Assembly: GCA_949128115.1 (NCBI GenBank)
Contig: OX421961.1
Location: forward strand, 106,872,363-106,936,362
Reading direction: 5' to 3'
Origin: Anaspis maculata
Taxonomy: Eukaryota; Arthropoda; Insecta; Coleoptera; Scraptiidae
DNA: 64,000 nt
Positions 57,321 through 64,000 of the stretch are shown here, piece by piece (within the stretch, counting starts at the first letter, position 1; each line of letters starts with the position of its first letter). The position numbers and the translations under genes are program-made. The notes beneath the pieces were generated by a model, which was given only the letters and a program-made list of their open reading frames with translations, searched no databases and was not told the origin of the DNA.

Positions 57321-57762
57321 CATGAAAAGAGGCAAAAAATTATAGATAGGTAACTAATATTTTGGAATCCTAATGAAAATTGACAATGGAAAGTTTTTTT
57401 AAGATCAATGGAAAGTTTTTTAGAGATCATTGCAAAGAGAAAGGCCCCAAGAAAAGGGTTGTAATGTCGGTGTGTATACACCCTGTATATTATGGAATTA
57501 ATGATTGCTGATGAACAAGAACAGAAATCAAAATTAAAGTCTCGCGAAATGTGTAAAATGCTCACTGCTTTATCAAACTAAAAGAAAAATCAATTTTTCC
57601 TCAAGAACACGCCACCAACATGCTTGATTGCTATACTAACTCCACAAGCAATACAAATAGGACTGCTTCCAACAAGAAAGGCTGCAACACGATACAAATC
57701 AATTATTTGTGATTGTTTTTGAGCTTTTAAATAACAGCAACGAAATTTTTGTTCTTCCTTAC

Positions 57763-58077
57763 TTACGGATGGCTCCTGAGGTCGCCTGCCACACTAAACT
57801 CGTTGGCGCCAATTCTGGAATTGTCAAGTTGAATCTCAAGGACGTAAATCCTGAAGCCCCTTGCTTTATCACAAAATGCATAGTTTGGGCATTTTTTGGC
57901 GCTAATCCACCGGACTATATGTTTAGCTAAATTGATGCTTGATTCGGTTCGCTTTCGACCACACAACACAAGAAATTGTGACTTCAGAATTTCTTCTCCC
58001 ATCACGATACATCGAGAATCCGTTGAGTCCATCAAGTGATTCAAAACCTCCATAACACTCAATTGCGCTTCTGCCAT
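57763..58077 (-). CDS. Open frame, 104 aa, unrecognised, probably not a gene
   Basis: MAEAQLSVMEVLNHLMDS to DLRSHP, open on the minus strand. I recognise no domain. Its last third is the inverted duplicate of 55483-55640, where the differences are mostly amino-acid-changing. An overlapping 90-aa frame in another register is equally open. Listed because nothing else explains the stretch. Confidence 0.2.
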   Translation of the reverse strand: MAEAQLSVMEVLNHLMDSTDSRCIVMGEEILKSQFLVLCGRKRTESSINLAKHIVRWISAKKCPNYAFCDKARGFRIYVLEIQLDNSRIGANEFSVAGDLRSHP

Positions 58078-58271
58078 TTTTGAGTTCCACCGCAATACTA
58101 ATTAACCACGTTTCACGTCTGGAGGACATTAAAAACCGCTTACTACTGATGAGATTTTTGAACGCGCGGGCAACAATCCGTGCTTTATCCGACATGTTTG
58201 TTTACATGCAAAGCGCATCAGCAGCGCCACCATCGGTAATGTTACTCGCCAATAGTACCTTAGCTGAAAAT

Positions 58272-58453
58272 GACGGCCCTGTGGCGCAGGTGGTTGTGTG
58301 GCTGCCTGCGGCCACGAGAGCCCCGGGTTCGATTCCCGGAAGAAGTCTGGATGTTTGTGTTGTCTAATTTGCAATTTTTCACTATTATTGTACTGAGTAA
58401 ATAAAGGCAAAACTCCTATGGCCAATGTGCGCCTATAAGGAGAAAAACAATTT
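58272..58453 (+). mobile_element. tRNA-derived SINE with 21-bp target duplication
   Basis: Head GGCCCTGTGGCGCAGGTGG (A box) and GGGTTCGATTCCCGG (B box at about 58325-58339), then a short body and an AAAAACAA-type tail. The duplication AATAGTACCTTAGCTGAAAA + T is perfect at 58251-58271 and 58454-58474. Different in sequence from the SINE at 6490-6847. Confidence 0.92.
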
Positions 58454-58474
58454 AATAGTACCTTAGCTGAAAAT

Positions 58475-60666
58475 AGAGCATTAACAAGTCTTAGAGATGG
58501 ACAGCTTTTTTCGGATTTTGAAAACATTCTGACATTCACATTTTGAAAAACCAAACGCCTGCCCTACTATGTGCTTTTGAACATCATTTTGCACCCAGCC
58601 TACCGGATTGCGTGCATATCGTGGGTGTTCTGACGCTACTGTTGTGTGTGAAAATTTCGCAGTTTAATTTTTTTTCTTCGTGTTTAATAACAAAAAGTGT
58701 GATATTGATGCATCATTATATTCAGATAAGCGTAAGGAATCAGAAAAGAAACTAAAAAAATATAGTTGCCATTTGAAAAACAAAACTTAACTGTCAGTGC
58801 TCAGACGCATCATAATAAAAAAAAAAATTTTTAATGTCGAATCATAGAAGACATTATACCATTTAAACTGGTTTTTGAATTTTGAAGATCGGATAAGGAA
58901 TAACGATGCTACAGCAGTGGCCGTTTTTTATGCACCCCTCTGTATACTTGTGAAGACTTCTGAAAGAGATCTAAATGCTAAATGGTGAGATTTTGTCAAG
59001 GAATAAAATAAACCCATAGCGATTGATTTCGCAAACGCTTTATTATATTTTAGCAATTTAGCTCCGTCCTTGATAAAAATTTAAAAAATCTACTCCGTGA
59101 AATTTTTTGGATTTTGGAAATGCCAATAGGCTCAAACCAAAGTACATCCTTGTAGCTTTCAAAAGAGACCAAAATGGTAAGAATCCGTCAAGGAATAGAT
59201 CCACAGGGATTGATTTCGCAACGCTTAATTCACCAATTCAACACTGTCCTTAAGCCTTAAGCTCGGCCTTAAGTATATAGGAAGTAATAGGTACCTACCT
59301 ACCTATAAGTTACCTATCAGTTTGAATCATTGAATCGAAAGATTCGAAAGTTCATCAATTCATCTAACAACATTTGACTGGCGGATTTTGCGAGAGTCTC
59401 CGACTCCGATTCCCGGAGTAGGTAGAGTGATCTGTTGCCGATGGCTGTTTCCACAGCCCGTTGTTCCCACCAAAACCCGGCCAACTAGAGAGGGCAGCAC
59501 TCTTGGCCCCAGATGCCGGTAAAGTCCGCACCTGTTCTTCAGTCGCGTTCTGCACGCATACTACGAGGTTGTGTGTGTGTGTGCGGAGCAAGCGCGGTCG
59601 GTGTTGTCAATATGCTCTTGTACAAATTTTGTGTTTATGTTTGGTGAAAATGTGAATTTCGAACGTTTCCTCACTGAAAACCCACTCCAACACGACAGTG
59701 CCGTGCTCTCCGTTCAGTTTACTTGCGTGGATATTCTTTGTGCGTTGTTCTCTCCGCAGCAACCGCTGCGAACACACCCCCGAAAAGTCGTGGTGCACCC
59801 TCGAGGGGTTGATGTTGTGTTTTGGTGGATTACGGTCATCTTGTTAGTGCTGCAATAATCGGATACTTGCCTACTTAAATCTGCTATTGTGAGTACCTGT
59901 TGTAGTGGTAGATAATAAATAAAGAGTCAAGCAGTGAAGACTGAATAATTCATGAGAAATTAAAGACAACAGAAGGAAGAGAACCAAAAAAAAATCATAT
60001 CAATGTTAGTGTGTTTTATTTTGCTTATAGTTAGCAGTAAAAAAAAAGTTCATGATATTGCACTTTGGGGGTTTAATGGAAAACTTGATGGATCATCATT
60101 ATCGTATGTAAATGTCTGATAGACATCGGTTAGAGCACCATTATGATTGTCAGGGAATTATTCAGAATAGAGCCGTACAAAGCTAACAACTATTACATAC
60201 ATCAATATCAATAATAGAAGAAGGAAGGTTGTGTCTGAGATCGGGACATGAATACAAAGTGCTTGTTATTCTCGTGATAGAAACAGCTCCAGATGGAAGA
60301 ATCGAGTTTCTCTTTGCATGAAAAAGTGCGAAAATTAGACTGATACCTACATACCTACTTGCACGGCGTTGCATTTGGAGTGTACCGATTATTACAGTCG
60401 AGGAATAAAGGAAAATTGAGTTATCAAAGAAGCTCCAAGATTCACCCTTATGCAGATATAACAACTTTCAAATTCAATTACCGAGTTCGGATTAGCTCGA
60501 AAGTGAAGATGGAAAAGCGAAATTTCTTTGCTCCACAAAGTTTCGTAATTATTCTTACAATTTGTTCCGTTATCTAACGCATAAACACGACGCTAATCTC
60601 TTCGTGAATGGAATTGAAACAGATAATTCTCGACAGGATAATAATTAAATATCTAATTTTATAGTA
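58475..60666. other. No confident gene; GC-richer block at 59380-59900
   Basis: The block 59380-59900 stands out: GC-richer, with GCGCGGTCGG and a TGTGTGTGTGTG tract, and ends at a donor-like ATTGTGAGTACC. It could be an untranslated first exon on the plus strand, but no coding exon follows in the window. The remaining frames are short and unrecognised. Confidence 0.3.
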
Positions 60667-62185
60667 GGCCAGGCGGTAGGTCATTCTGGATAGAAAAAAT
60701 TCCGACCAAAGCTTTTATGGTGTCAAACTCTTCGTAAGGTCAGTAGGTATCTACCACTGAGTTTCCGCCCAAAAACGAGTTGTGTTGATTCCTCCACATC
60801 TACCCAAAGGTAAAGGATGTCTTGAAGGTGCAAAAAGACCTGTTAAACCCCCGTACTTTTTCATTTTATTTGCCTCAATGCAAACGTACAACCTTAACGC
60901 AAACATTGGAAGCATTTGTCAACATCTCTGTGCCAGTCTTACTGTTGAAAAAAAAAAATTTCTTTGTGCGGGTCAGATAAATCACATTTAATTGTTTTTT
61001 CACACTAGAAAACGATGGAGCAACATGTATTTTGGATGTTTTCTAATAACTTGTACTCACTGAACCCATTCATGGCGTTAAAATTTCAATAACAGCATTT
61101 TTGAAGATGTTGCCCGCTAAGAAGTGAATAATTTTTACCTGTCTGTTCAGCAGCAGTTTTTTCAATTTTACCAAACACCGTTCTCGAAAATTTTATAGGG
61201 AATGACAAGCTGGAACTCTTTTCTAATGATATTATATCTGGCTTAACCGCGGCATGCTTTTTGAAAGTGTAGGAACTGATTTCTTTTCGAGTGGTTTCAT
61301 TTTACCCGCGTGCGGTCGTGCCTACTTGACATAGACCGGACTGATTACACAAGCTTGGAAATGTACTCTCTTCCAGCTTTAAAACACGACCATTAATGAT
61401 AAAATAATATATAATTTCTTCATAAATCAATGTACAAAGTCTTAATAATAATGGTCGCGTTTTAAAGCTGGAAAAGAGTACATTTCCAAGCTCGTGTAAT
61501 CAGCCCGGTCTATGTCAAGTAGGCACGGCCGCACGCGGGTGAAACAGGACTTCTCGAAAAGAAATCAGTTTTTTAGACTTTCAAGTGCGTGCCGCGGTTA
61601 AGCCAGGCACGATATCGTTCGAGAAGAGTTTGAGCTTTTCATTCCGTATGAAATTTTCGCAAACGGTGTTTGGTAAAATTGAAAAAATTGCTGCTGAACA
61701 GGCGGGTGAAAATTATTCAGTTTTTTGCTGACAACATCTTCAAAACTGCTGTTATTGAAATTTGAATGCCATAAATGGGTTCAATGGATACGAGTTATTA
61801 GAAACATACAAAATACATGTTGCTCCATCGTTTTCTTGTGTGGAAAAACGATTAAATGTAATTTATCTGACCCGCACAAAGAAATTTTTTTTTTCAACAG
61901 TAAGACTGGCATAGAGATGATGACAGATGCTTCCAATGTTTGCGTAAGAGTTGTACGTTTGCATTTAGGCAAATATAATGAAAAAGTACGAAGGTTTAAC
62001 AGGTCTTTTTGCACTTTTGAGGCATCCTTTACCTTCGCGCAGATGTGGAGGAATCAGCACAACTCGTTTTTGGGCGGAAACTCAGTGGTAGATAACTACT
62101 GACCTTACGAAGAGTTTGACACCATAAAAGCTTTGGTCGGAGTTTTTTCCAGATTGTAGTGATTTTACCGACATACCGCCTGGCC
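60667..62185. repeat. Foldback, 1.5 kb
   Basis: Ends GGCCAGGCGGTA and its complement. Arms of about 740 bp meet at 61400-61440 with almost no loop; for example GAGTTTCCGCCCAAAAACGA and its complement. Frames of 69-125 aa are arm sequence. Confidence 0.88.
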
Positions 62186-63680
62186 TATAGTGAGTGACTG
62201 ACATACGGAGGTCTAGGTATTTTTTGGTTGTTGCCCGTTAGTTGCCCGAGCCGTTGCCCTACCCCTAAAATTCACTCTAGATTCTAGATGATATTGCGAA
62301 ATTGACTCGAGGATTGACTGGTAATGTTGATGGAACTTCTAAGAACTAAGAATGAACTGGACGAGGAACTGGATGAGAAGAATTGTCGGAATTGAGATCG
62401 CCTAATTGAGATCGCAGTCGATCTCGAGGTCGATGCATATTTGGTGTTGCCGAGAGGGTGTTGCCAACTTCAGACCGATTTGAGCACGATTTTTTTTCTT
62501 AATTTGAGTTTGTTTTCAGCTCAGTTTTGAGGTTTGATTGCTCTGATTATTTGGAAGGCCCCGGACTACTTCCGGTAAATACACCTACTTATTATTTACT
62601 CCCACGTTTTCTCCACTGACAGTGGAGAGTGGAGACATACCCGTTTTCATCGAGGTTTTCATAGAGAGGTACGACTACTGTTTCAGACAAATGTTCGGCT
62701 TTCCTCGTAACAGAGCCTTTCTTGAGGATCACTTTCAATTTTCAATGATCACCACCCTAGCAGTAAAAAATCACTAGATTTATTTTGAGATTTGGCGGAT
62801 TTTAAAGATCGACCTTCGACAATTCGACATATAGGTAAACCTAGAAATAATCGAATCCATAAGTATTGTTGTTGTTGTTATTCAAAGTGAATGTTGTTGT
62901 ATTGTACAGTTTATTGTGTTCAAAAAAACCGGCTTAGAAGTACCTAAGTAGAAGGTCCAGGTCCATTGTGAAAATCTTTATTTATTTGTTACTTTGTTGT
63001 GGTTGTGGATCTGGATATTATAAAACTGACTGACTTCGTATAAAAAGCTCCATGTCGCATTCTTGATAAATTACCGAAAACAAACGAATAAAATATGGGC
63101 TGCCGAAAGGAGGCTTGGAAAAAATAACTCGGATGTACAACATTCTGTGGTACAACGGTATATGGGTACAACAACAGACAACCTGATGTTACCTGGAAAC
63201 GCGAACCCGAACAACGTAAAAAGCTGTGAGGTAAATCAAAACAAAAGTATATACAGGGTGATCGATCAAAATCGACAAAAATCGTTCAAGTAAGTTTTCT
63301 CCCTTCGAACTATTGCAAAGGGAAAGTTCCCAATTAGGAGGGGGAATTTTGGCGTGATCTGATTTAATTGTTGTATATAAAGTGAAATACTCGTAAGGAT
63401 ATACAGTGAGGGGCAAAAGTATGGAACAAATTCATTAAAAAATTCACAATTATTTTCTCGAGAAATTCCTCAAACAGGTCGATTTCATTTTTCAATTCCG
63501 CACATCTTGATGTAAAATTTTCATATTTGCCGCCATTTTTGTGAAGGCTGTGAGCTGTGACGTCATCAGCCATTTTTCCAAATTGAACCTCCCCTTATTT
63601 TTTGCAGATTCGAATAGATTATGGAATTCTGATTTCAGCAGTATGCACATGTATACCTTTTGAACTGATAGTTTCCGATA
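62186..63680. other. No gene seen
   Basis: Contains an ATACAGGGTGATCGATC motif at 63254 and short frames without recognisable domains. Confidence 0.4.
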
Positions 63681-64000
63681 CAGTGGCGTACCTAGGGTAA
63701 ATTGCGCCTAGGGCAGAACATGAAAAGTGCGCCTCTGAATTAGAAACCTTGGAAAATGCGCTGCAGGCGTTTTTTTTCCAGGATTCAGGTGGGCCAACGA
63801 CAAATTGGGCCCCAGTATTAGGCTATATCTGGATCTGATGAAAAAGTCGGAAGTTTATCGTCTGTTTTAATGTATTGGTTTTGTTTTCTCCCTCTTTCTC
63901 TTTTCTTATTTCGCTTGTCAATTATTGCTCACACGAATCGCGCTCAACAGTTGAAATATCAGCATTATTTCATTTTTTCATTCTTCATTTTTCACCTACA
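63681..64000 (+). mobile_element. Left end of an hAT-like element, cut by the window edge
   Basis: CAGTGGCGTACCTAGGG followed by GCGCCTAGGGCAG resembles the termini of the element at 6370-9078. The right end would lie beyond 64000. Confidence 0.55.

Noticed and set aside
58290..58345. Possible tRNA gene from A-box and B-box matches
   Set aside because: No complete cloverleaf; it is the head of a SINE bounded by a 21-bp target duplication.
59461..59858. Overlapping frames in the GC-richer block
   Set aside because: They include a TG dinucleotide tract and show no domain; at most this is an untranslated exon.

Overview
The window looks like a gene-poor, AT-rich, repeat-dominated piece of an insect nuclear genome. 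GT-AG introns as short as 57-64 bp, an insect-type odorant receptor gene, Ty3/Gypsy and non-LTR retroelements, tRNA-derived SINEs, hAT-like and Harbinger-like elements and many long palindromes all point there. The receptor exons resemble hemipteran ones; a sap-feeding hemipteran such as a mealybug is my inference, not something the sequence proves.

The one gene I can assemble completely is an odorant receptor on the minus strand, 32520 down to 10827. Seven exons (52, 188, 509, 100, 105, 156 and 51 bp) join in phase at GT-AG junctions into a 386-residue frame that ends in a normal stop, with AATAAA just downstream. Its third intron is about 18.7 kb and holds two long related repeats (15345-19460), two giant palindromes (20169-23410) and a complete Ty3/Gypsy retrotransposon (24700-30600) with near-identical LTRs and a TTAC target duplication. 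Its last intron carries a 778-bp inverted-repeat element with a 7-bp target duplication.

Left of the gene (1-10700) lie palindromic foldback elements, a 2.7-kb hAT-like element with 13-bp terminal repeats (6370-9078) that hosts a SINE and a foldback, and a probable LINE tail. Just upstream of the receptor start is a 5'-truncated LINE fragment (33035-33984) flanked by direct repeats of about 260 bp.

From 34 to 64 kb there are no confident host genes. The region holds foldbacks (34659-35261, 54397-54983, 60667-62185), tandem arrays (38540-39765, 52815-53770, 56962-57215), a nested palindrome complex (47585-51380), and two inverted copies of one repeat (36885-38460 and 51380-52590). A 6.3-kb LTR element (40724-47033) has 1.93-kb LTRs that look almost identical but encodes only a Gag-like protein. 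It sits inside an older foldback and is flanked by ATAC, so it is a recent, non-autonomous, gag-only retrotransposon. A SINE at 58272-58453 has a perfect 21-bp target duplication.

A recurring theme is the end motif ACAGGGTG/CACCCTGT, usually next to TA, on unrelated-looking palindromes throughout the window. No tRNA or rRNA genes, CRISPR arrays or bacterial features were seen.
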